From an uncultured Eubacteriales bacterium (GTDB lineage Bacteria > Bacillota > Clostridia > Christensenellales > CAG-138): 64,000 nucleotides of DNA. The first letter of the stretch is position 1, and the number at the start of each line of letters is the position of its first letter. The notes beneath the pieces are model-generated. The model had not been told where the DNA came from and did no database searches. It saw only the letters and a program-made list of their open reading frames with translations. Of this stretch, positions 1-7,951 are shown in pieces. A program made the position numbers and the translations under genes. The stretch spans positions 1-64,000 of the forward strand of contig UQYI01000011.1 in NCBI GenBank assembly GCA_900545265.1. The letters run 5' to 3'.

Positions 1-14
1 GCGGCTTCATTTGG

Positions 15-455
15 TCAGGAACTGAAATCCTCTACCAGTTCCAGCAGCTCTTTGGCCCGTTTCCTGGCTTCTCCTTTGGTCATGGATGTGTGGGTGAGCA
101 GGTTTTCCATGATCTGTTTGCCCACGGTCATGGTAGGATTCAAAGAAGTCATGGAATCCTGAAAAATCATGGAAATATCTTTGCCCCGCAGGGTATTGAG
201 CTTGCGCCTGGGCATATGAAGCATATCCTGCCCTTCCAGTTCGATCCTTGAGGCGGGATCCACCCGTCCGTTGGTCCTATCCAGCAACCGCATGGCAGCC
301 TTGGCCGTAACTGTCTTGCCGCAGCCGGATTCCCCAACGATGGCCAGCACTTCTCCCTTTTCCACAGTGAAGCTGACGCCCCGAACGGCATGAACCGCCC
401 CTGCATAGGAATCAAAGTGTACATGCAGATTTTCAACTTTCAGCAACGGATTCAT
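15..455 (-). CDS. Peptide ABC transporter ATP-binding protein (DppD/OppD-like), frame broken at window edge
   Basis: This is the N-terminal half of a dipeptide/oligopeptide importer ATPase. It has a Walker A motif GESGCGKT at residues 41-48 and a Q-loop MIFQD near residue 99. The start at 455 is preceded by GGAGG, which lies inside the end of the upstream permease gene; a longer frame to 500 lacks such a site. The frame stops at 15, before the ABC signature and Walker B, so this piece alone cannot be a working ATPase. Deleting one base near 27-30 would give ELVEISVPDQMKP, which resembles the usual family continuation. The gene therefore probably runs off the left edge after a single-base frameshift or an assembly error. 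It is the last gene of the peptide importer operon visible here. Confidence 0.85.
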   Translation of the reverse strand: MNPLLKVENLHVHFDSYAGAVHAVRGVSFTVEKGEVLAIVGESGCGKTVTAKAAMRLLDRTNGRVDPASRIELEGQDMLHMPRRKLNTLRGKDISMIFQDSMTSLNPTMTVGKQIMENLLTHTSMTKGEARKRAKELLELVEDFSS

Positions 456-459
456 TCTT

Positions 460-1386
460 TTACCTCCGCATTCTGGGGTCAAGAGCATCCCGAAGGCCAT
501 CCCCCATCAGGGTAAAGGACAGGGTAGTCAGGGCAATAAGCAGCGAGGGAAAAAGCATCTGATAGGGATAAAAGAGCAGCGTGCTCTGGGCTGCAGAAGC
601 AAGTGCGCCCCAGCTGGTATCCGGCGCCGCCACGCCAAGCCCCACATAGCTTAAAAACGCTTCGCTGAAAATAAACCCCGGTATTCTAAAGGTCAGGTTG
701 ACAATGATGACGCTGATGGTATTGGGAATAAAATGCGTCAGCACGATCTTCAGTGGAGAAACGCCCATGATCCTGGCCGCCATAACAAACTCTGAACGGT
801 TGATCTGAAGCATCTGAGCCCGTACGATCCGGGCCACTCCGCACCAGCTGGTCACCGTCATGGCAAAAAGCAGTGTGGGAATGCTGCTGCTTTCCAGCAC
901 TACGGAAAGCAGAATCACCAGCAGCAGGTTGGGTACGCTGCTGAGGATATCCACGATACGCATCATGATCATATCCACGCGGCCCCCGAAATAAGCAGCC
1001 AGACCGCCATAAAGGCAGCCGATGACCCCTACAATCAAGGCGCCGCAGATACCGATGACAATGGATACCCGGCCGCCTACGGCCACCCGGGCAAACAGAT
1101 CCCTTCCCAACGAATCCGTACCGAACCAGTGGGCTGCGCTGGGGCGCTGGTTGCGGATCTTCACATTTTGGGCGGAAAAATCATAAGGGCAAAGCACCGG
1201 CCCAAGCAATGTGAACAAAACGATAAGCAGCAACAAGGCCGCCGCACACAAGGCAACTTTATTTTTGCAGAAACGTCGCCAGGCATCCTGCCAGTAGGTC
1301 ATGGGCTTTCCGGCCAGGATCTCGCCGTCCCCGGCAGGTGCCCCCAGGGGAATGAAATCCTGCTTATTCAAAGGCAGATTTTCCAT
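460..1386 (-). CDS. Peptide ABC transporter permease, DppC/OppC type
   Basis: This is an inner-membrane permease subunit of a peptide/nickel-type ABC importer, 308 aa, the normal length. The N-terminus has the cytoplasmic stretch and first helix (about residues 36-56) typical of DppC, followed by FGTDSLGRDLFARV, a hallmark of this subunit. The EAA-loop region SEAFLSYVGLG sits near residue 240. It starts at 1386 behind GGAGG, only 9 bases after the DppB-like gene. Its stop codon is 4 bases before the ATPase start, so the two are translationally coupled. The substrate cannot be read from sequence; nearby M20 peptidases and a hydrolase favour peptides. Confidence 0.95.
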   Translation of the reverse strand: MENLPLNKQDFIPLGAPAGDGEILAGKPMTYWQDAWRRFCKNKVALCAAALLLLIVLFTLLGPVLCPYDFSAQNVKIRNQRPSAAHWFGTDSLGRDLFARVAVGGRVSIVIGICGALIVGVIGCLYGGLAAYFGGRVDMIMMRIVDILSSVPNLLLVILLSVVLESSSIPTLLFAMTVTSWCGVARIVRAQMLQINRSEFVMAARIMGVSPLKIVLTHFIPNTISVIIVNLTFRIPGFIFSEAFLSYVGLGVAAPDTSWGALASAAQSTLLFYPYQMLFPSLLIALTTLSFTLMGDGLRDALDPRMRR

Positions 1387-1395
1387 AAACGCCTC

Positions 1396-2325
1396 CTATT
1401 TCTCATTACTCAGCCGCAGACGTGGGTCGCAGAGCATGAGCAGAATGTCTGAAAGCAGCATGGCCATTACATAGATCCCCGTAAAGATCACGTTCAACCC
1501 CAGAACCACGGAATAGTCCCGGTCGTTAATGGCGCTGATAAAATATTTTCCCAACCCGGGAATGGCAAAAATCTTTTCAATGATAAAGGAACCGCTGAAG
1601 ATCCCGCCCACGCTGACACAGATCATAGTAATGCAGGGAAGAATAGCATTGCGCAAAATATGCCGGGTAACGATGTGGAAGCGGCTGACGCCTTTTGCCT
1701 CGGCAGTGAGAATATAGTCCTGTCCGGCGGTATCCAGCACGCTGGAGCGCATATACCGGGCATAAGAGGCAAGAGGTGAAACACACATGCATGTTACCGG
1801 TAGGACCAGATGCTTCCATGTACCATAGCCAGTAGTTGGAAAAACAGGCCAGGTCACCGTCAGGGCATACTGCAGCACTGCCGCGATCACAAAAGTTGGA
1901 ATAGCCGTACCCATAAGAGCCAGCACCATGACCAGTCTGTCAGGCCAGCGGTTCTGCTTCAGTGCCGCCACGATGCCCAAGGTCAGCCCCAGCACTATGC
2001 CAAAGCCCAGAGCAAGGCCGCCGATGCTGGCAGAAACAGGGGCATATTGAGATACGATCTCCCCTACCTTGCGGCCGGGATAGCGCAGCGAAGCGCCCAG
2101 ATCCCCGGTAAGCAGCTGCTTTATATAGCGGACATACTGCACAATAAGGGGCTGGTCAAAGCCGTATTTTTCCATGTACAGCTGGCGGGTCTCCTCAGGA
2201 AGATCCTCTACCATGGAGGTAAAGGGATCCCCGGGAATAGAGTGCACCAGCAAAAAGGTGATGGAAACCACGGCCAGGAGCGTCAGCAGCATATAGCCCA
2301 GACGCTTGAGGATATATTTCCACAT
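1396..2325 (-). CDS. Peptide ABC transporter permease, DppB/OppB type
   Basis: This is the partner permease, 309 aa. The N-terminus MWKYILKRLGYMLLTLL is the usual DppB opening helix, followed by the HSIPGDPF segment. The C-terminal coupling region EKIFAIPGLGKYF is the DppB EAA motif. The start at 2325 follows AAGGAGAGG at good spacing; the open frame extends 15 codons further but without a better site. It lies between the binding protein and the DppC-like permease, the standard order for this transporter class, and should form the membrane channel together with that permease. Confidence 0.95.
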   Translation of the reverse strand: MWKYILKRLGYMLLTLLAVVSITFLLVHSIPGDPFTSMVEDLPEETRQLYMEKYGFDQPLIVQYVRYIKQLLTGDLGASLRYPGRKVGEIVSQYAPVSASIGGLALGFGIVLGLTLGIVAALKQNRWPDRLVMVLALMGTAIPTFVIAAVLQYALTVTWPVFPTTGYGTWKHLVLPVTCMCVSPLASYARYMRSSVLDTAGQDYILTAEAKGVSRFHIVTRHILRNAILPCITMICVSVGGIFSGSFIIEKIFAIPGLGKYFISAINDRDYSVVLGLNVIFTGIYVMAMLLSDILLMLCDPRLRLSNEK

Positions 2326-2406
2326 AGAGACCTCTCCTTGGTTGGTTTTCTGCGGATATAGGCGGCCCATGTAAGAGCCGCCTATACGACGCTTGTTTAT
2401 CCAGTT

Positions 2407-4119
2407 TTACCGGCCCTGCGTGTACAGGTACTTCATGCCGGTGGTGTCAAATACGTTATCGCTGAAATTCTTTACATAGCCATAGGAGAAGCGGATGCTG
2501 CCGGTCCAGTAGCAGGGAGCAATGGCAGCTTCGCTGAGCAGCATTTCTTCGGCCTGACGGTAGAGCTCCAGACGTTGGGCTTCGTCCTGCGTGGACACGC
2601 CCTGCTTGACCAACTGCATATACTCACTGTTGGCCCAGCGGGACTGGCCGCCCTTCTTGTTGGCCCAACGGCTCAGCTGGAACCAGGGCTCGGGATTGGC
2701 GCCCCAGGAGGTGGAGGCCATCTGGTAGTTACCGGTGTTTACGTTGGACATATGGGTAGAGCTGTCGTTGAACTCAAGCTCGACCTTTACGCCCAAAGTC
2801 TCCTGCCACATCTGCTGGATCAGCTCGGAATAGGTTCTGGCATCGGCAGTGGTGGCGCCCCAGGCAAACTTTACGGTGAGGGCAGAAGGATCGCTGCCCA
2901 ACCCGGCTTCTTCCATACCGGCGATAAGCAGGGCTTTAGGATCGGGATTCTCGTTCTGAAGCTTGCCGATGACGTCTCCGGCAGCTTCTCTGAAGTTCAG
3001 AGAACCTACATTGCATTCATTGGGGATCAAGCCTGTTGCCACAGTGCCGGTGCCGCCGGTGATGATCTCGGCCATGGTTTCTCTGTCAAGCGCCAGAGAG
3101 AACGCCAGACGGATCTTCTGATTAGAGAACACGGGATCTTCACAGTTGAACACGATCATGAAGGTACGGGCAGCACTCATCTTCTTGCTGGTGAGGTTGC
3201 TGTCGGCAGAGAACTTGTGGATATAGTCGATATTGGAGACGCTGACGTAATCCAGGGAACCATTCTCAAAGGAAGACATCATGGCGTTCACATCCTCCAT
3301 AATATGGGAGGTGTACTTGGTGAGCTTTACCGCATCGGCTTCCCAATATTGGTCGTTCTTTTCAAAGACCAGGGAGCTGCTGTGATTCCACTCCTTGAGC
3401 ACGAAGGGACCGCAGCCGATGATCTTATCCGCATCGGCACCGTACTGATCGCCATACTTTTCCGCATAATCCTGGCGGCAGGGAAAGATATCGGTGTTGG
3501 TCAAAAAGCCGGCATCCGCATTGCCCAGGGTGATGACCAGAGTCTTATCATCGGGAGCAGTCACGCCCAAAGCGTCGGCTGCGGCAGCACCGCTGAATAC
3601 ATCTTCAAACCCGGCAATGCTGTACATATCGGAAGCCAGAGGCCATGCGTTAGTGGGGTCTGCCTGACGCTGGAGCGCATACAGATAATCCCCTGCTACT
3701 ACGGCCTGCCCATCACTCCAACGATTGTCTCTGAGATGGAAAGTATAGGTAAGACCGTCTTCAGAGATCTCCCAGCTTTCGGCACCTGCACCGGTGACCA
3801 CACCATTCTGCACCCGAGTCAGAGGCTCCAGAATGTTGTACATGACGCTGCGGCTGTAGGTATCCAGAAACTTGGCCACATCCAGGGAAGAGGGCTCGCT
3901 CTTGAGCAGCACATTCAGGTAACTGTCTGCATCGGCATCCTGAATGTTCGTCTCCTGAGGCTTGGGCTCCTCAGTGGCGGTGGCTTCGGGCGCCTTGGTT
4001 TCATCGGCAGAGGGCTCGTCCCCCCCGGCCTGGGGCTGGTTCTTTGTGCAGCCGGCAAAAGCGGCAGCCACCAGCAACACCATCAGCAGCAAAGAGAGGT
4101 ACTTTTGGATCTTTTTCAT
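2407..4119 (-). CDS. Peptide-binding lipoprotein, solute-binding family 5 (DppA/OppA-like)
   Basis: This is the extracellular substrate-binding protein of the importer, 570 aa. It has a lipoprotein signal peptide (Lys-rich start, hydrophobic core, lipobox AFAGC with the lipidated Cys at residue 24). A low-complexity Glu/Pro/Thr linker follows, then the family 5 fold (SEPSSLDVAKF, LREDNRWSDGQ-like segment, TYSELIQQMWQETLGV). AAAGGAAAC precedes the start. It sits directly upstream of its two permeases. It should deliver peptides or similar ligands; no specificity can be assigned from sequence. Confidence 0.93.
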   Translation of the reverse strand: MKKIQKYLSLLLMVLLVAAAFAGCTKNQPQAGGDEPSADETKAPEATATEEPKPQETNIQDADADSYLNVLLKSEPSSLDVAKFLDTYSRSVMYNILEPLTRVQNGVVTGAGAESWEISEDGLTYTFHLRDNRWSDGQAVVAGDYLYALQRQADPTNAWPLASDMYSIAGFEDVFSGAAAADALGVTAPDDKTLVITLGNADAGFLTNTDIFPCRQDYAEKYGDQYGADADKIIGCGPFVLKEWNHSSSLVFEKNDQYWEADAVKLTKYTSHIMEDVNAMMSSFENGSLDYVSVSNIDYIHKFSADSNLTSKKMSAARTFMIVFNCEDPVFSNQKIRLAFSLALDRETMAEIITGGTGTVATGLIPNECNVGSLNFREAAGDVIGKLQNENPDPKALLIAGMEEAGLGSDPSALTVKFAWGATTADARTYSELIQQMWQETLGVKVELEFNDSSTHMSNVNTGNYQMASTSWGANPEPWFQLSRWANKKGGQSRWANSEYMQLVKQGVSTQDEAQRLELYRQAEEMLLSEAAIAPCYWTGSIRFSYGYVKNFSDNVFDTTGMKYLYTQGR

Positions 4120-4177
4120 TACTTGTTTCCTTTCTGCTTTTTATTTGTTCTATAATGCCCATTAAGGCAGAGATACT

Positions 4178-5005
4178 TTATTCTTCCAGCAGGGGATGGG
4201 CAGCAAACCAGTCCAGCACATCCTTTACATAACTGGTGCCCTGAAGGGAATGATCTGCCCCCTCATACACGATGAGCTTATGTTCTTTTCCGGCAGCGGT
4301 CAGGGCCCGATCCATTTTGTATGCCTGCTCCGGCACCACCCGCCAGTCGGCCGTCCCCTGACAAATGAGTACGGGAGGCAGGATCTTATCGGCCCAGTAT
4401 ACGGCGGAACGCTTTTTGTATTCCTCCGGCAGTTCTTCGGGAGTGCCGCCGATCAGCTCTACACAGTCCTGATGCATATCATATTCCCCGTCATGGAACC
4501 GGTCATACATGATAAAGGCATCTGCCAGACCTGCACCAATAGCCGCCGCCCGAATACGCTTGTCCAAAGCGCAGGCCCGGTATGTCATCATACCGCCTCT
4601 GGAATGGCCCAGCATATACATTTGGGGCTTTTTTACACAGGGAAGACCCAAGGCCAGATCCATCAGATGCAGCACGTCATATACATCACGGCCGCCAAAT
4701 TCTTCCCGTCCGGTACCGCCGCAGTTGCCCCGATACTGGCTGCCAAATACCGCAAAGCCTTTGGAGGCATAGCGGCAAAGAACCACTGTGCGCAGAGTGC
4801 CGAACTCCCGGTTGCCTCCGCGATTGAAGATCAATCCCGGCCAGGGGCCATCTCCCTCCAGAGGAAAAGCCGCATAGCCCTCCACCTCGCACGCATCGGA
4901 ACGATAGCGGATAGAATACAGCCGCACTTTGCCGGTAAAAGGTTCGGGCACTTCCGCTTCCCGAACTGCCAGAATCAACGGAGATGTTTTCAGGATCTGT
5001 TCCAT
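4178..5005 (-). CDS. Alpha/beta hydrolase (prolyl oligopeptidase / acyl-esterase-like)
   Basis: This is a cytoplasmic serine hydrolase of the alpha/beta fold, about 275 aa. The nucleophile elbow is GHSRGG, with the likely acid in QGTADWRV and the catalytic His in GADHSLQG, in the correct order and spacing. An upstream ATG at 5032 is possible but has no ribosome-binding site and lies very close to the predicted transcription start. The ATG at 5005 is preceded by AGAGAGG, so I prefer it. It is the first gene of the peptide importer operon, which suggests action on imported peptides or acylated compounds; peptidase and esterase are not distinguishable here. Confidence 0.85.
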   Translation of the reverse strand: MEQILKTSPLILAVREAEVPEPFTGKVRLYSIRYRSDACEVEGYAAFPLEGDGPWPGLIFNRGGNREFGTLRTVVLCRYASKGFAVFGSQYRGNCGGTGREEFGGRDVYDVLHLMDLALGLPCVKKPQMYMLGHSRGGMMTYRACALDKRIRAAAIGAGLADAFIMYDRFHDGEYDMHQDCVELIGGTPEELPEEYKKRSAVYWADKILPPVLICQGTADWRVVPEQAYKMDRALTAAGKEHKLIVYEGADHSLQGTSYVKDVLDWFAAHPLLEE

Positions 5006-5059
5006 AGCTTTGGCGTCCTCTCTATAAGTCATTATATAATGTTATGTTCTTAGAGTTTC

Positions 5060-5089
5060 ATTGTAGTCTACAGGTTTCCCAAATGTCAA
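5060..5089 (-). promoter_or_regulatory. SigA-type promoter of the peptide importer operon
   Basis: Reading the minus strand, TTGACA (5084-5089) and TACAAT (5060-5065) are separated by 18 bases. Transcription would begin near 5053, just upstream of the hydrolase gene, and run through the transporter genes. Confidence 0.6.
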
Positions 5090-5244
5090 TAGATTTAATT
5101 TATAATCATGATTATTTATCGTTTTTTCTGATACTGCTTCTTCATGCCATTTATTTGCATTTTACGCGCATACAGTCAGGAGCTTCGGTAGATCACATTA
5201 CAATTATCCGTAGGATAAAACGTGCCGGTCACAGGCGCCCAAAT

Positions 5245-5272
5245 ACAAAAAAGCACCCGGCAAGCCGGGTGC
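5245..5272 (-). terminator. Intrinsic terminator of the cotJ operon
   Basis: A GC-rich hairpin (GCACCCGGC and its complement, 5253-5272) is followed on the minus strand by a run of T (A run at 5247-5252 on the plus strand). It lies directly downstream of cotJC. Confidence 0.85.
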
Positions 5273-5304
5273 CTTACTAATTTTTCCATCTGACCGTTTT
5301 TGCT

Positions 5305-5895
5305 TTACCGGCAGCTGCGGTTCCTGCGGCAGGCACAGCCGTTCTGACGCCCCTGCACGATTTCCAAACACTCACCGAAACGCTGGAAATGCACCACTTC
5401 CCTCTCCCGGAGAAAATACAGAGGCTCCAGTATTTGGGGATTATCAGTCATGTTCATCAGGTGCTCATATGTCACCCGCGCCTTCTGCTCCGCCGCCATA
5501 TCCTCTGTCAGGTCCGCAATGGGATCCCCGGTGCAGGCGATATAAGAAGCGGTAAAGGGCACGCCGTTTGGATCCACCGGGAACACCCCATGATCATGGA
5601 TCACATAGTATCCGCCCAATCCGGCTGCATCCAGTTCGGCACAGGTGGCCCCCTGCATACACTGATGGATCATAGCGGCGATCATTTCCCAATGCGCCAT
5701 TTCTTCCGTGCCGATATCCGTCAAAGTGGCGATGACCCGCTGATCCGTCATGGAATACCGCTGGGTCAGGTATCGAAGGCCCGCTCCCAGCTCGCTGTCC
5801 GGCCCGCCGTACTGAGCCATGAGCAGTTTAGCCATTTTCAGGTCTGCCCGTGTGATATGTACCGGATGCTCCAGCCTTTTTTCATAGATCCACAT
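5305..5895 (-). CDS. cotJC: Spore coat manganese-catalase family protein CotJC
   Basis: This is a spore-coat protein of the manganese catalase/ferritin-like fold, 196 aa. The family signatures include MWIYEKRLEHPV at the start, LMAQYGGPDSELGAGLRYL, and the metal-binding helix GTEEMAHWEM. The C-terminus is short, Cys- and Arg-rich (NGCACRRNRSCR), which may allow cross-linking in the coat. It is the last gene of the cotJABC operon, 12 bases after cotJB. In Bacillus this operon is made in the mother cell; no clear sporulation promoter was identified here. Its presence implies a spore-forming organism. Confidence 0.93.
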   Translation of the reverse strand: MWIYEKRLEHPVHITRADLKMAKLLMAQYGGPDSELGAGLRYLTQRYSMTDQRVIATLTDIGTEEMAHWEMIAAMIHQCMQGATCAELDAAGLGGYYVIHDHGVFPVDPNGVPFTASYIACTGDPIADLTEDMAAEQKARVTYEHLMNMTDNPQILEPLYFLREREVVHFQRFGECLEIVQGRQNGCACRRNRSCR

Positions 5896-5907
5896 AGACC
5901 GTCCTCC

Positions 5908-6159
5908 TTATCCAACGTTCCAGGGCCAGGGCTGAAGGATATACCCGGAATTCTCCATGGGGCACTGACCAAAGTTCAGCAGATTGTTTTCTGCCTGGGT
6001 ATAGGCTGCCAGCAAAGAACAGAGCCTTTCCCCGTAGCAGTTATAATCCCGGCGAGCGTCCTCATCCTCCGGATGAGTATCCAGATACAGGCCCAGTTCT
6101 ACGCAGGCAAACCGTGCCTGACCGATGGCCTCTTTCAAAGCTTGCATATCCGTATTCAT
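5908..6159 (-). CDS. cotJB: Spore coat protein CotJB
   Basis: This is a small 83-aa protein of the CotJB family, of unknown biochemical function, needed with CotJA and CotJC in the spore coat. Typical features are the start MNTDMQALKEAIGQARFA, the central LGLYLDTHPEDEDA and the C-terminal NSGYILQPWPW. The start at 6159 has AGAGAGGTG upstream. The longer open frame through it is not real because it overlaps cotJA. The gene lies between cotJA and cotJC, as in other spore formers. Confidence 0.92.
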   Translation of the reverse strand: MNTDMQALKEAIGQARFACVELGLYLDTHPEDEDARRDYNCYGERLCSLLAAYTQAENNLLNFGQCPMENSGYILQPWPWNVG

Positions 6160-6175
6160 GGCAGCACCTCTCTTA

Positions 6176-6463
6176 TCAGCTCTCCTGCCCACAGTTTGTG
6201 GGACTGTAAGCGGAAACCAGTTCCGGGAACAGCGTTCCCTTCTCCATGGCTTCCCGGGGGCAAAAGCCCGCCCGATAGCTTTGATCCGGGAAATAGGTCT
6301 GTGCCAGACGACAGCCGCCCCCGGAACTGACGGCTTCCTCGCCGCATCTTTCACTGGTGCAGACCTCTCCGGCCAGCACCACATTGCTTTCCTGGGTGGG
6401 ATCCAGCCCCGGTTCCCTGCCGGTAAAGCAGCAGGCGTCCCCGGATTGATAGTTTGTTTGCAT
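6176..6463 (-). CDS. cotJA: Spore coat associated protein CotJA
   Basis: This is the first gene of the cotJ operon, 95 aa from the start at 6463, which is preceded by a strong GGGAGGAG site. The C-terminal half carries the CotJA signature: LAQTYFPDQ, then FCPREAMEKGTLFPEL. The N-terminal 50 residues are unlike Bacillus CotJA and contain several Cys residues (DACCF, EVCTSERC, GGGC), a possible variation for disulfide cross-linking in the coat. It overlaps no neighbour and is 16 bases from cotJB. Confidence 0.85.
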   Translation of the reverse strand: MQTNYQSGDACCFTGREPGLDPTQESNVVLAGEVCTSERCGEEAVSSGGGCRLAQTYFPDQSYRAGFCPREAMEKGTLFPELVSAYSPTNCGQES

Positions 6464-6749
6464 GACTTCCTCTCCTCCCTGGCAAATATACCCCATCCTA
6501 TGCAAAGGCAGGTGGGAGCGTGCAGAAAAGGTCTGCCTCCGCAGACATACCGGTTTACATTCTGAAAATGAGGAGTTTGAAATGCCGGACGGACAAATGC
6601 TGCGCTTTTGTATGCAGACAGAACTCTTTTCCAACGTTTCCTGACAGCTTTCACCCTCTTTCAAGTCTATCCTCCAAAAAGGAAAAAGGGAGCCTTCCAG
6701 CCCCCGAAACAAATAAAAAGTCACGTTCACAAGCAGAGGCTGCGTCACG
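6464..6749. other. Intergenic region upstream of cotJ
   Basis: About 290 bases separate cotJA from the next minus-strand gene. I see no convincing gene. The expected mother-cell (SigE or SigK) promoter of cotJ should lie here, but no clean consensus was found. Confidence 0.5.
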
Positions 6750-7928
6750 TCATGCCTGCTCTGCCCCTAAACGGTTCAATCCCAATCGATACAGGTATTC
6801 CACTCCGTATCCAAGAGCATCCTCATCCATAAGGTACCGACTGTTATGATGAGGCATATCGCAGCCCTTAGCTTCATTTCGTGCCCCCAGTTCCACAAAG
6901 AATCCGGGCGCATAGTCCAAAAAGGCGGAATAGTCTTCTCCGGGCATGAGGGGATCTATATCCAGCACCGCTTCCCTGCCAAAAACATTTTCAATCAGTC
7001 TGCTGGCCTGTTCGGTAAGAGCCTTATCATTAACCACGGATGCATAGCCTCGGGAAAAAGCAAAATCATATGACGCTCCGGCAGAAGCACATATGCCCTG
7101 TACGATTCCTTCCAACATTCCCGGCAAAGCGTCCCGGGTGCTTTTTTCAAAAGTGCGGGTAGAGCCTGTAAGTTTTACCTCACCGGGAATAATGTTATAG
7201 GCGCTCCCCCCTTCTACCATGCATACGGAAACCACCGCCGGCTCTACCGCCCGGATACGCCGGGCCACCACCGTTTGCAAAGCCAGTATCACCTGAGCAG
7301 CGATGACTACCGGATCCACGCAGGTTTCCGGAAAGGCAGAATGCCCGCCTTTGCCCCGTATAGTGATATCGAAGCGATCCGTAGCGCTGGTCAGGGGCCC
7401 TGGCCGGACACCGAAGGTCCCTGTGGGAAAATTGGAGCTCAAGTGCAGGCCATACAGTTCCTCCACCCTCTCCATAACCCCGGCCCGGGCCATCTCTATG
7501 GCACCGCCCGGAGGCAGTTCCTCGGCGTGTTGGAAGAAAAAGCGTACTTCGCCGTGAAGCTCTTCCCGCTGCGCCGCCAGAAGTCTGGCTGCGCAAAGAA
7601 GCATGGACGTATGGCCATCATGGCCGCAGGCATGCATGACTCCCGGCACCCGGGAAGCAAAAGGCAGTTCCGTCTCCTCCTGAATGGGCAGAGCATCTAT
7701 ATCTCCCCTTATGGCAATGGTACGGCCGGGATAAGCCCCTTTGAGTACCGCAACCACCCCTGTCCGGGTGGGGGTATGCAGTTCCAGTCCAGGGATCTTC
7801 CCCAGTTCCTCCAGCAGAAAGGCCGTGGTCTCTACTTCCTCAAAGGAAAGCTCCGGATGCATATGGAGATGCCTCCGCCAGGCGATACACTGAGGCAATA
7901 TATTCTGTACTTTCGGGCTCAGGTTCAT
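6750..7928 (-). CDS. M20 family amidohydrolase / peptidase
   Basis: This is a zinc-dependent amidohydrolase of the M20D group (hippurate hydrolase, N-acyl amino acid deacylase, or aminoacylase-like), 392 aa, the usual length. The metal and catalytic residues are visible in IRGDIDALPI, HACGHDGHTSM and HAEELPPGGA, with a C-terminal His in PHHNSRYLMDEDA. There is no signal peptide, so it is cytoplasmic. It follows the second M20 gene by 23 bases and is likely cotranscribed with it. Together with the adjacent importer this suggests use of N-acylated amino acids or short peptides. Confidence 0.93.
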   Translation of the reverse strand: MNLSPKVQNILPQCIAWRRHLHMHPELSFEEVETTAFLLEELGKIPGLELHTPTRTGVVAVLKGAYPGRTIAIRGDIDALPIQEETELPFASRVPGVMHACGHDGHTSMLLCAARLLAAQREELHGEVRFFFQHAEELPPGGAIEMARAGVMERVEELYGLHLSSNFPTGTFGVRPGPLTSATDRFDITIRGKGGHSAFPETCVDPVVIAAQVILALQTVVARRIRAVEPAVVSVCMVEGGSAYNIIPGEVKLTGSTRTFEKSTRDALPGMLEGIVQGICASAGASYDFAFSRGYASVVNDKALTEQASRLIENVFGREAVLDIDPLMPGEDYSAFLDYAPGFFVELGARNEAKGCDMPHHNSRYLMDEDALGYGVEYLYRLGLNRLGAEQA

Positions 7929-7951
7929 ATCCTTCCGCCTCCCTTTCCCTC

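Noticed and set aside
2575..4155. A 526-codon plus-strand open frame over the peptide-binding protein
   Set aside because: Low-complexity His/Gly-rich product without any known motif; the minus strand encodes a clear lipoprotein.
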